Below, in pieces: positions 1 through 10,900 of a DNA stretch of 64,000 nucleotides. Position 1 is the stretch's first letter; each line of letters begins with the position of its first letter. The notes under the pieces are model-generated. The model searched no databases. It was not told the DNA's origin and worked only from the letters and a program-made list of their open reading frames with translations. The stretch is from Tubulanus polymorphus (lineage: Eukaryota > Nemertea > Palaeonemertea > Tubulaniformes > Tubulanidae), in assembly GCF_964204645.1 (NCBI RefSeq), contig NC_134035.1, forward strand, positions 4,774,501 through 4,838,500, in the 5' to 3' direction. The position numbers and the translations under genes were made by a program.

Positions 1-144
1 AAACAGTCCTCGGTAAGAAATTAAACTGATGAAACTGTAGGACTAAGGTTTAGAAGGTAGCGACTACATGTAGGCTCTTTTTTTACCCCACAGTCAATAG
101 CCTCTGATAGTTGCTCGCCCCTAGTTCAAATATTCTCTTAACAA

Positions 145-214
145 CATCCTCGCTTGCCAGGGTTTGATTCGTGAGTTTCAGCGGGCGGCAATCAAACCCT
201 GGCAAGCGAGGATG
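145..214. repeat. Perfect 25-bp inverted repeat (hairpin) in BORA intron
   Basis: Arms 145-169 and 190-214 are perfect reverse complements around a 20-nt loop. The arm core CCCTGGCAAGCGAG is the same 14-mer that recurs in every unit of the satellite at 57.1-58.4 kb, so the two are probably related by origin. Otherwise 1-382 is intron or upstream sequence with no coding signal. Confidence 0.9.
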
Positions 215-382
215 CTTTACAAGGGATAGGGAGAGCGCCCCGACCCTGTTCCGACTGCCTCGAGATTCGGTACTTCAAAGAATTTATTGATCCCGCGAGA
301 TCCGAAGCAAGCAGAGTCTACCGTGTCAGACTGTACTGATAACCAAATTTCAGTAATTTGACCGTGTTAATTTCGCTTTTAG

Positions 383-3300
383 GTATAAAACGACTCCCGG
401 TGGTAACCGCGCGTTGACTACTCCGAAAAGACGTTTGAACGCGGCCTCCGCGATGTACAACCCTTTTGAGAACCACACGGTCGATTTCTTGCATTTGCCT
501 ACGTTCAGCCCGAATGTATTTTCGAAAGGAACTTCGACGCCGAGCCGGTCAGATTCGGTAAGTATATCAGCTCTTTTGAACTGCTCAAATCAGGATTCAA
601 ACCTTATTTGTCGAGATTGAATGAATCACTAAGTCGCCGCATTATCTTACCACAGTCCAATTCTTTAACCCTGATTTGATGATTCCAGTGGAAGACCAAT
701 GGCTTAATTCCACAGGTCAATGAAAACCAGGGAATTCTGACTCTTTCTTAAAAATCTGAGGGATATATCAGAGAATTTGAATTTGTGGATATTAAGTGGC
801 ACGAGGAACATCTTGATAAAAACAGCCCCCACTGAGGATATCTTAAAATTTGACCAGTGATTTTTAATTTTTAGTGTCTTGTTGTTCTGACTGGTAATAA
901 GTGACACAAGGAACTGCTCCTCTTGATATGAATCAGCCCCCACTGCGGATATCGCATAATTTGATTAGGGAGTTTGAATTTTGGTGTCTTGTTAATCGAG
1001 AAATTTTGTTATCAATGGTCTGGGAGATATCAGGGGTTCCCTGATCTGTAAAACATTAACAGAAGTCTCAACTGTTATGATGATGATAATAATAATAATA
1101 ACAATAATAATAATGATACGTGTCTTATTAACTTATATAGCGCTAAATCCAGCGTATAAAAACCACTCAGCGCGCTTCACGTAAAAGCCTCATGTAGCTT
1201 CCAACAAACTTGAATCCTTGATCGAAGGGAAAGCAGTGGGAGGCGTAGGCTATGTCTGAATCATCGCTAGTGCGTCGGGTTATTCAAAATTTCTAACTCG
1301 TCTCGATTTTTTTCGCAGACGCCACAAAAGTTCCGCTGGTCGATCGATCAACAAGCGTTGTTACATCCGGCTGATATCGATGAGATGCCTCATCATCAAT
1401 TAAACCTCATCTCCGTGTAAGTTTCAGGTCGAATACGATTAAAAACTGATTCCCGGGTTAGATAATCTTAGTTGTTGTAAAGACGACTGATATTTGTCTG
1501 ATTAATAATATTTAGAGAATCCTACAATAATAACATATGAAACATATTTAGTACCACAATGTTTCCTTGAGCTAGTAGCTTTTTTTTTATTCAACGCTTC
1601 AACTACATTTTAACGGTCATCTTCAGGAATACTGAATATTAGAATATAGTCGAAACATTGAATAAACTACGTACTAGCTCAAGGAAACATTTTTGGACTT
1701 TGTATTGTTTATTTGTTATTGTTGAAGGATTCTCTATATATTATCGGCACAACACAGATATAGCTATTTTACCAATGGTTTTGTCTTTGGTTTTAGAGAT
1801 GATGAAAATACCGAATACATGGCTCAACAAGCGATCGACACATTTTTCACGAGTAATATGATCGCGCCTTCACCGTGGTCAGAAACGAACAAAACAGTGT
1901 CGAGAATGAACGAAGGTAAAACGCTTTCTCCGTCGTCCGTAAGAGATTTCACTGAGAATGCTTTTAATTGTTTGGAGGAAAGAGAAATATAGACTTCTTG
2001 TTTTGATATTGCTGTAGATATGAAAGTCGAGGCTAGTTGTAAAGACACGTCTGGCAATAGAAGCCAAACTAACAGTTCAACTACGAGCAACAAAAAGGAC
2101 GGTATGTATGACTTCTTACAACAGATCACTGGATCAAAAATAGACTCAACAACTGTTCATCCACGCTTCGCATGTGTTCAGGACCTAACCTAAGATATCT
2201 ATAATTGAAAATGAACTAGGGCCTCCAAACACTTGACATTAGACATTTTATCTGCACACTTTCAAAAACCGATCGTCCACACTTCACATGTGTTCAGTAG
2301 GCCTACTTCACCTGAGACATTTCTAATTGAAAATGAAATATGCAAACACAAGACATTAGCGGTTTTATCAGTTCACATCCAAAAACTGAACATCTACACT
2401 TCACATGTGTTCAGGACTTCATCTGAGACATGTTTAATTAAAAATGAACAACAAACATTGGACATTTGGCGTGTTTGTTTTTCAGTTGGTTGTCAGACGA
2501 CGCTCACAATACCCAGTGATATCGACGTGCAATCAATACTCGGTGAATTCTTCACATATATCCAGGAAGAACTGGCCGCGTCTGGATCGGACGTGCTCAG
2601 CATTTCGACGCTCCGGCGCAAACTATTCTTTAACGGTGGCGACTTTAAACGCGAAGGATCCGCGACAAGGTACGACGTTTATTCAATTTGAGAAACTTTC
2701 TAAAACTATTCCCGGTTTGATCGCTGTGACATTGAACTGTAAATACAGTAATGCCTTAGGTGATGAATTGTATTTTATTTTTGTTTGCACTCTACTTGAT
2801 GAAATCCGTGAAAACCATCTACATTTGAATACTTTTTGTAACTTAAAAACAAATCCAACAACCCAGTTTGCTAAATTCATTAAAATAGGCTTAGATGTAT
2901 AGGAACCCTCAAAAAGTTAATATATTGTGACATGTATCGTTAATAAGTTTGTTATAGGCCTATTTATTTTATAGTCTCCCTCTAAGGAAATGGTTGTAGT
3001 GTAAATAAATTCCTAATTGCTGACGTGTTTTGTTTCAGTGGATCGAGTTTGAAGACGATGTCAACCGATCATTCACCGTCAGTTTCACCGTTACGTGGTA
3101 CAACACCAGAAAAACACAGTCCAATCGTAACTCCTGCATCTGTAAGTTCGTTAAAAACGGCGTTTTCTTTAATTGAAACAATCTAGATGTCAGGACTTAG
3201 TTGGAGACATATTTGATAAACCATTTTGGAATCCGTCCAATTTGGAAATCCGTTAAGTGTCACTTGCTTTGCATAAATGCTCAAAAACTACTTTTGCCCC

Positions 3301-6300
3301 AGCCTTAAAACTTGGAACTTCGCTTTTAATTGGTAACTCATTTGTCAACTTTTCGATCTCTTTTCTTGTCTCGTAAATCGGCTGAAATTTTCATTCATTT
3401 CTCGTTATTGCTTTCAGACGCAGTTTTCGTCTAGTCCTATAGCGTCGATTCACAGAAGCGCTAGTCCGGCGTATCGACGCGGTTCGTTCGAGTTTACGGA
3501 ACACCTCTCTTCACCGGAATTATCACCGATTAATACTCCCGTATCGAAACAAAACAGATATCCGCTAACCGGTAAATATTACAACTCTGATTCTATTCTG
3601 TTAGCACATTTTCAGAAGCTGATCGTCCACACTTCACATGTGTTCAGTACTTCATCCTGAGACATTTTAAATTGAAAATGGACTAAAAATAAATACAAAC
3701 TCCAGACATTAGCCATTTTATCAGCGCACTTTCAAAAACTAATCATCCACGCTTCACATATATTCAGTACTTCATTTGAGACATTTTAAATTGAAAATGG
3801 ACTACAAAAAAATACAAACACTAGACATTAGACATTTTATCAGTGCACTTTCAAAAACTAATCATCAACACTTCACATGTGTTCAGTACTTCATCTGAGA
3901 CATTTTAAATTGAAAATGGACTACAAAAAAATACAAACACTAGACATTAGACATTTTATCAGTGCACTTTCAAAAACAAATCATCAACACTTCACATGTG
4001 TTCAGTACTTCATCTGAGACATTTTAAATTGAAAATGGACTAAAAATAAATACAAACTCCAGACATTAGACATTTTATCAGCGCACTTTCAAAAACTAAT
4101 CATCCACGCTTCACATGTATTCAGTACTTCATTTGAGACATTTTAAATTGAAAATGGACTACAAAAAAATACAAACACTAGACATTAGACATTTTATCAG
4201 TGCACTTTCAAAAACTAATCATCAACACTTCACATGTGTTCAGTACTTCATCTGAGACATTTTAAATTGAAAATGGACTACAAAAAAATACAAACACTAG
4301 ACATTAGACATTTTATCAGTGCACTTTCAAAAACAAATCATCAACACTTCACATGTGTTCAGTACTTCATCTGAGACATTTTAAATTGAAAATGGACTAC
4401 AAAAAAATACAAACACTAGACATTAGACATTTTATCAGTGCACTTTCAAAAACAAATCATCAACACTTCACATGTGTTCAGTACTTCATTTGAGACATTT
4501 TAAATAAAGAATGAACTACAAACATTAGACATTTTATCGGCGTACTTTCAAAAGCTGATCATCTGCGCTTCACATATGTTCAAGATTTCATCTGAGACAT
4601 TTGTAATTGAAAATGAGCAAACACTAGAAATAGGACATTTTATCGGCAAGCTTTCTAAAGCTGATCATCTGCGCTTCACATATGTTCAAGATTTCATCTG
4701 AGACATTTGTAATTGAAAATGAGCAAACACTAGAAATAGGACATTTTATCGGCACGCTTTCAAAAACTGATCTTCTGCACATCACATGGGATCAGAACTT
4801 TGCCCTTAAGTCAAATTCAACGAAACATTTATCCTAATTATACATGTGTTTGTTGTTTTAGCTTCTGCCGTGCGACGGTTGGACGTCGAAACGTTGTTCG
4901 GTTCAGCTCATGGCAGTAATATATCTCCATCCTGCGGCCGACCGAGTATCAGTCCGGATTTATCACCAATTGCCAATGACGAAAAACAACCCAAATCAGG
5001 TACCATTTATATTCCATATATTTACAACCATCCACAGTGACTTAGTATTTCAAGAGTTAGAGAATATGGTTGCATATCTGGGGTGGATTTCGACTTGTTC
5101 CAAAATACAGGCCCCAGTAACTGGTATAACCTTTAACCCAGGGACCAGTTGCATAGTCATGACTTAGACTTAAGACCAGTGAAAGACCAACTTAGTACTG
5201 TAGCCAATGCAACAATTGAAGACAAGTCTTAACATTTAAGACGTCTCATGGACTTAAGCCACAACTGGGCCCTGGGGCCAGTTCCAAAATTGGTTTTCTC
5301 AAGACTGGTCTTAAGCTGTTAGATTGGCTAGCCTATAGAACTAAGACTGGTCTTAAGTCTAAGCCATGACTATTCAACCGGCTCCTGGGGCTAACTCAAT
5401 TGATAATGAATAGAGTTACCCCCGGCTTAAAGTGAGTTACGGTCTATAAAACTGGCCACAGTTCCATTCTCAGACCTGGTGTAAGACACTGGTGGCGGTT
5501 TATCCGGGGCAGTATACCGACAGTCAACGGTTTCATATTTGATTTTGTCGTAAATTAGATCTGATTTCATTTTCAGTTGAAAAAGACTTTGCGTCGAAAA
5601 CTCGTACACGCATCGAATTCGGCGCGAGCCCGAAAACCGACGTCGTCGATAGCGGCGGTGATACGAGAAACGAGTCGGCCGCGATGATGGACGTGTCCGG
5701 TTTCCAGGATCTGGTTACGGCGACGACGAAGGCAGACGCACCTCAATGGCCGTGGGGTCTGTCGACGATACGCGAGACGTCGATCAACGAATCCGAGTTG
5801 ACGAACGCCGTTTCGAAATCGTCGACCAACCATGATACCGGATACCAGACGGGCAGTTTGCAGTCGGCGACCGATTTGACCAATCAGATGGGTAGTTTGC
5901 CGTTGTCGAGTCGCGATTGCACCATGGCCGACGATACGGAACTCGACGGCTCCGAGGGAATCCCCGTCGAGAGCGGCGTCCCGACGAACCGTCCGACGGT
6001 GGAAGGCGGCGGCGGCGTCGACGATTTTAAACGTACGAACGTTTTTCGATTGTTCGCGAATTGCGGTCAACAAACCAACGTTCAGTTCGTGCAGCACCAG
6101 AACGCGTTTCAACAACAGCAACAACCGTTTCAGAATAAACTCTACCCGGGGACTACGTTTTCGGGTTACTGCCATGCGGCAGCGGCCACCAGGGCGGCGT
6201 TGGCCGTATCGAACCCGGCGGCGGCGTGCATGAATACGTCCGGCGGTCCGGTGATCGCGTGGAATCCGGTCGGTTCGTCGACGCCCGAGAAATTAAACCA

Positions 6301-6331
6301 GTTACAATCGATAGACGTGCAAATCGACTAA
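383..6331 (+). CDS. BORA: Protein aurora borealis (BORA), 5'-truncated by window start
   Basis: Cofactor that, once phosphorylated by cyclin-Cdk, lets Aurora A activate Plk1 at mitotic entry; cytoplasmic. Nine in-frame coding exons: 383-557, 1319-1416, 1797-1915, 2018-2101, 2486-2669, 3039-3141, 3418-3571, 4862-4999, 5577-6331, giving 602 visible residues (human about 559). Family marks seen, numbered from the first visible residue: MYNPFENHTVDFLHLPTFSP at the N-terminus; FRWSIDQ at 63-69 (Aurora A-contacting FxW region); IAPSPW at 113-118, whose Ser-Pro matches the key Cdk site (human Ser112); CQTTLTIPSDID and STLRRKLFFNGGD in exon 5; many SP/TP sites in exons 6-8; and DTGYQT near 438, matching the beta-TrCP degron DSGxxT with Thr for Ser. 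The last exon is long, Q/N-rich and poorly conserved. Exon 1 starts mid-codon behind a clear acceptor, so the start Met lies upstream, perhaps before the window. Identification is firm; exon 4 (2018-2101) is the least certain. Confidence 0.95.
690..1062. repeat. Degenerate repeat with internal duplication (BORA intron)
   Basis: Two diverged copies of a block containing CAGCCCCCACTG, GATATC and GTGTCTTGTT follow each other, bracketed by strings such as CAGGGAATTCTGACT and AGGGGTTCCCTGATCTGT. The same phrases recur at 54957-55190 in a CCDC59 intron and in part at 16880-16975. This is an interspersed, probably non-autonomous transposon family. Confidence 0.6.
1078..1117. repeat. AT-rich (ATA)n microsatellite
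   Basis: Imperfect trinucleotide run of TGA/ATA units with one ACA interruption, in a BORA intron. Confidence 0.8.
1555..1790. repeat. Dispersed palindromic element ending in CTTGAGCTAGT (BORA intron)
   Basis: Arms TGTTTCCTTGAGCTAGTA (1559 on) and TACTAGCTCAAGGAAACA (ending about 1691) are inverted, with TATAGTCGAAACATTGAATA between them. A tail of about 100 nt follows, ending TATAGCTATTTTACCAATGG. The same ends and tail occur at 30738-30860 and 31980-32130 in SPRYD3. The tail stops only a few bases before the acceptor of BORA exon 3 (1797), so the element may supply part of that splice site. Confidence 0.7.
2130..2460 (+). repeat. Diverged copies of the 119-bp repeat family
   Basis: Three partial units sharing CACTTTCAAAAAC, CTTCACATGTGTTCAG and AATTGAAAATGAACTA lie just upstream of BORA exon 5. 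The family is expanded in tandem at 3600-4800 and appears inverted or dispersed at 37060-37240 and 48840-49260. Confidence 0.75.
3600..4800 (+). repeat. 119-bp tandem repeat array in BORA intron
   Basis: About ten copies of a unit of 119 bp (period measured between successive GCACTTTCAAAAAC motifs near 3843, 3962 and 4081). Each contains CTTCACATGTGTTCAGTACT, GAGACATTTTAAATTGAAAA and CTAGACATTAGACATTTTAT. Copies in the middle are almost identical and the last three are diverged, which suggests recent local amplification. No exon lies inside. Confidence 0.92.
5145..5470. mobile_element. Cluster of three short palindromic MITEs (GGGNCCAGTT family)
   Basis: Back-to-back foldback elements. About 5146-5275 runs from GGGACCAGTTGCATAGTCAT to CAACTGGGCCCTGG; about 5276-5393 from GGGGCCAGTTCC to CAACCGGCTCCTGGGG, with CTTAAGACCAGTCTTAAG-type cores; and 5394-5470 from GGGGCTAACTC to GGTCTATAAAACTGG. 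The same family recurs at 26.6, 28.1, 30.2, 40.3, 45.7, 46.3, 54.4-54.9 and 56.1 kb. Confidence 0.7.
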
Positions 6332-6556
6332 CATAATGATTGACGGTAGTAAACTCCGCCCATTTCTCAGCGGAACTTGAATCTGTGAAACATGGATTGG
6401 AAATTGATTCGATGAAATGAGAGAATTTTGTGGGAAGTGCTAGATATATTTAAATGAAACCTGAAACCAAAACTGCATTTTCCATGTGGAGTTGAGATGA
6501 TTTAACAGGTTATGAGTGTAAGGAGTCTACTGTTACTAGTGGAGAAGTAAAATGGA

Positions 6557-6562
6557 AATAAA
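6557..6562 (+). terminator. Candidate BORA polyadenylation signal (proximal)
   Basis: AATAAA about 230 nt after the BORA stop. A second AATAAA at 7305-7310 is followed 24 nt later by a run of twelve A, so two 3' ends are possible. Confidence 0.4.
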
Positions 6563-6678
6563 GCCAAAAATAACGCATCTGTTAATTGATTGGTACGGGT
6601 CGACAGTTTACTATTACAGGCAGCACGAGTCGAAAATAAATCGAATTTCTCCTATGTTCATTCGTTGTGGCGTTTAAA

Positions 6679-7014
6679 CAGGGTCCCTACGACTCCTTGA
6701 TTGCTTGAAAACTCATTCTAAACCAGAAATGTTTTTCAAGTCCTTGAATATCCTTGGATTTGAACTAAAAATGCCCAAAAGTCCTTGAAAATAACTTGCA
6801 TTTTGAGAAATGGGCAATTAGAATTTGTTCGGATTTATGCTTACTTATACGAACAGATTCCACTGAATTAAATGGTATACTTAGAATACAGTACCCATTT
6901 TAGGTGGAGTCTACAGTAATCGGGATATGAAAAAAGTGCAGACCCTCCTCGACATTTGAAGTTTTCTCCTTGAAAACTCCTTATATCCAGGAATGACTGA
7001 TCTGTAGGGACCTG
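6679..7014. mobile_element. MITE with CAGGGTCCCTAC-type termini
   Basis: The left end CAGGGTCCCTAC and right end GTAGGGACCTG are inverted. Internal sequence has repeated TCCTTGAAAA/TCCTTGAATA phrases. The termini resemble hAT-type non-autonomous elements (5'-CAGGG), but no clean 8-bp target duplication is visible. Confidence 0.55.
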
Positions 7015-7304
7015 TGAGAAATTTTGCTGGGTATAAGTAGGTAAAGTCATTTTATTAACCAGACATTTGTGGAACTAGGTCGGCTAAAGTCTTACTCAGT
7101 GGTAGACTCAGTTCTACAGATGTGGTTAGATTTCGTTCTTGGAGATGAAATGAGTTGATTTTTTATATTGCGCGAGTCTGATATCGACTAGAACTCAGTT
7201 TTATTCGTTCAGAATTATCGTGATTACCGATATTCTTATAGCGCGCAATTTTTTTCTGAATAACGTTTTGTATTGGTTTTGATTTTTTTCTTTTTATGTG
7301 AATG

Positions 7305-7310
7305 AATAAA
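7305..7310 (+). terminator. Candidate BORA polyadenylation signal (distal)
   Basis: AATAAA in GAATGAATAAAGATTTATAT, followed by TATTGATATTTGT and a genomic A12 run. This is the last good signal before the PDZ gene's upstream region. Confidence 0.45.
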
Positions 7311-7559
7311 GATTTATATATATTGATATTTGTAAAAAAAAAAAAACGTAAGTCGTTTGTATTTTTTGTTCTTAAAACCGCAGTTGTGGAGTTCAGTATT
7401 TGCATCGATTCTCTATCTATTTCTAGATAAATCGAATAACTTGCAAAGTTAGATAGAAAACCTCTCGGCAACTTTTCTTTTAATTGACGAACGGTTCGAA
7501 GAATCTTAGTTATTTTCGCTTCGGGGGAATGTTCGTGAAATTACACAAGGACAAAGTGT

Positions 7560-7934
7560 GGTTATAGTTTTTTGTTTTAAGAGCAGGTGGGAGCTCTTCC
7601 ATCGGCTGTGATGCATACACCCACAAGAATCTACTCCCCTAGAAAACTTCACCCGCTCTCAATCTCTCTTAGTAGAGTGTTATATGAAACACTACCCGGT
7701 GACTATCTTTACATAGCGCGTTGCTGGTAAATTTAGAACGTATTTTCTGTGTACGAACACAGAGTTTGGAGCGGGAGAGTGGCTGATATACTGAGCGTTC
7801 ACCGCCGGAGCGAGGAATTCCTTCCCCCCTCTCTCATACACACCTCGTGCTTGCTTTATACACTGTCTGTGCCCGACAACATTGACGACCTTGTCTTACC
7901 GCGGATCTCGTGTGTAATTTAAACGCTTATCAGC
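7560..7934 (+). promoter_or_regulatory. Putative promoter/5'UTR of the PDZ gene
   Basis: Non-repetitive stretch between the last BORA polyadenylation candidate and the PDZ start codon, with CT-rich patches and a TTATATGAAA TATA-like string near 7680. Placement is inferred only from position. Confidence 0.3.
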
Positions 7935-10900
7935 ATGACTACGATGGCAGTGACATTGCAGCGACACGACAAGCTACAGCCGTGGGGCTTCAGGCTCCAG
8001 GGAGGTCGAGACTTTAGGATGGCGCTTTCGATAAAAAAGGTAAATGCTTCGTTTACGATCAACAAGTTGTTTATGCAAACCGTATTTGACTTTCGTTTCA
8101 GAGGGGGTTGGCGGATCCAGCTGAGTTTCTATACATTTTCATTAATTCAACTAGATTAATGGCTTCAAATTCGGGCCTATTTTACTTACTATAATAAACG
8201 ATGGCCTGTCAATAATTGGTACAGGGTATGGATTAAATTGGAAGGTCTTGGCATCCAAAGAAGATGAAATGTAAAACAGAATTGAAATAGATGCTAAATA
8301 CGGTAGAAGCTCGTTACAGCTAACTTCATGGGACCAGAAAATGTTGTTATAACCGATAGTTCGTTAAATCCAGTATGAAGTGTTTCTTTTTACTTGGAAT
8401 GAAATTCTATATTTGTAATATCCGATGAATGCTTGTATCAGAGTTCGTTGCAACGAGGTTCCACTGTAATTCGTTGCAAATTAGATGGCATTTACTTCAC
8501 AATTTTGAAAATCGTCCAATAGATATTGTTCTGTAGTGACAAATTAGGGAGTGTGGGGTCCACCAAACTGCAAAAAATTATTTATAATGTACATTTTTTA
8601 CATCTGGGAACAAAATTATTGGTTTTGCCTCCTCCGGTGCCCTACGCTACTTTTATTACATTTAGAAATATCATTTTTTGAATTATGAAATGTATGGGTA
8701 ATTTGTAGTATTTCAGAATTATTTCATCATACGTATTGCCTTAGTATAACTACTGGTTGTTTTAGGGTTACCCGCTAATGTTACGATCAACTACGTAATT
8801 CTGAATAAATATCCACGTAATTCTGTCGTAGATTTATTCAGAAATGATATAAATATTGGAAGTAATATAAACGTTGCATTTCAATACGTTTCCGCAGTAT
8901 TCAATGGTGCAATGTTTGTCACTATTTGTGGCGAAAAATAGGTGTCAATCAATTTATAATTCGTGTAACGCTTTACGTAATAAAAACGAACACGGATTGA
9001 GTAAATAAACAACGGGTTGATGTAATATAAAATCCACGCGTCAATTAACCGAGGCCGATCTAATTAAGACGTCTCAATAGTAGCTCTATTTAAAAGTGTT
9101 TCTATTATACGGTAATATCAAATGCCACGGGAGCTAACGATCCAGCCGCCGGTTAGAATTCCACACCTCATCAATAACAGCATAACACCAGCAGCCACCA
9201 TCGTGATATCACAACATAACATAACATTTTCATGAATTCATAGCGCATTGTACCTGAATTGGAAAAAAAAGAAGTATCAGTTCGTTTCCACGATCATAAT
9301 TTAAAACGTCTTAGAATCCGGCTTGGTCCTTAGATAGGCCTATACCGCATACCAAGTTTCAGAAAGATCGAAAGATGAAAATTCTAGACACAAGAAGCAA
9401 TTGATAAAAAGTATGACATTTACCCCTGTACAGTGCCCCCTGGGGGACATATCAGAAAAAATGACCACTGTTCTGTAGGCCTTTGTTCCATAGATATGTC
9501 ACCAAATTTCAGATAGATTGGATGGCAATTCTGGGAATATCAGCCATTTGACAGATGGGGACATTTTTTGTCCTCATGGACTTTTTGTCCCTTCCGACCC
9601 ACAGGACAAAAATGTCCCATCTGAAACATCCATCAACTTTTGCTTTACATTGCTAGAAGTCCTAGAATTTCTGAAACTGAATTTCTGAATTTCTGATCTT
9701 TCTGAAACTCGGTACGTGGTATCACTAGACCTAGGGCTACAGAATTATGGAGAACGTTTTCCCTTTGTCCCCCAGGGGTGCTGTTCAGGGGGGTTAAATG
9801 TAATATTTTTTGAATTGTTACTTCTAGAGGATTCTTCCGATTGTTCTGAAACTTAGTATGTTGCGTCATGACTCTTTATTCTAGAGTTCATGGTTGTATC
9901 TATGGCCAAGGCCAACAGAAATACAGGGTTTTTATTCGGATGTGTCCTTCAGGGGGCGCTGAACATGGGTATGCGATATTACTCAAGTCCTACATTTCCA
10001 TCCAATCATTCTGAATCTTGGTATGATGTATCTATAAATTGACCAAAGCCTACGATTCTATTGAGCTGTTTCTGATTCGTTGCTTGCGAGTTCAATGAAA
10101 TAATCCATTTGAAGTGTTAACCAAATTCAACATTTTTTGACGCAGCCGAACGCTATTCGGAGTGTGGGCGGATGGGTGAATGATAAAGAAAAGAAATGTT
10201 AATTGATGAAAAGTTAACGCAGACGGAACGCTTTCGGCTCCGGTTGTACACGTCTTAGCGAGCGGTTTATACGTCATTATATCGGAGAATAATACGAAGA
10301 ATGCTACGAATGCTATGCATTATTTTTACAAACTGAGGTGAACCACCAGTTCTGATCTTCCAAACAGAGTGATAGCTAGAGATGCAGTATGTTTGTTCGT
10401 CTGGAACGGTGGCGATTCCCCTTATACTTCGTGTGTAGGATTTTAGAATAAGGAAATCTTTTTAGTTAGAATCAGAGATCATAATATGTAAAACCCGATA
10501 TTGATTTCGAGAAGGAAAATGCCCAGGGGGCTATATTAGAGCTTTCAGAATTTTCTTTGTTTTCGGGGAATTGTGGCGCACTGTGAAATGACGATTGTCA
10601 TATGTTAACAATAGCCCGATATATCGGTTTATAGGTTTTTTGCGTATGAGACCACTTCATAATTCATTCATATTTTATGCGTTGTGAATTATATACTTGA
10701 GCTAAACTCAAGCTGAAGGGTTTTTCCATTGCTACCGATCGAAGTTTGAAAATAGTCACAGGATTTTTAGATATTCGGGGTTCACCCAAAACTAAAAGAA
10801 ATAAGCCTGCCGTTCCATTCTTTTCATTTCAAGATTATGTTAAGGTGAGGAACTGCCATCAACTGGAAAATTCTCCAGAGCTGAAATGGTGTCCCCCAAG

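Noticed and set aside
5573-6175. 200-codon open frame antisense to the last BORA exon
   Set aside because: Arg-rich shadow of a CG-rich coding exon; the plus-strand BORA frame explains the openness.
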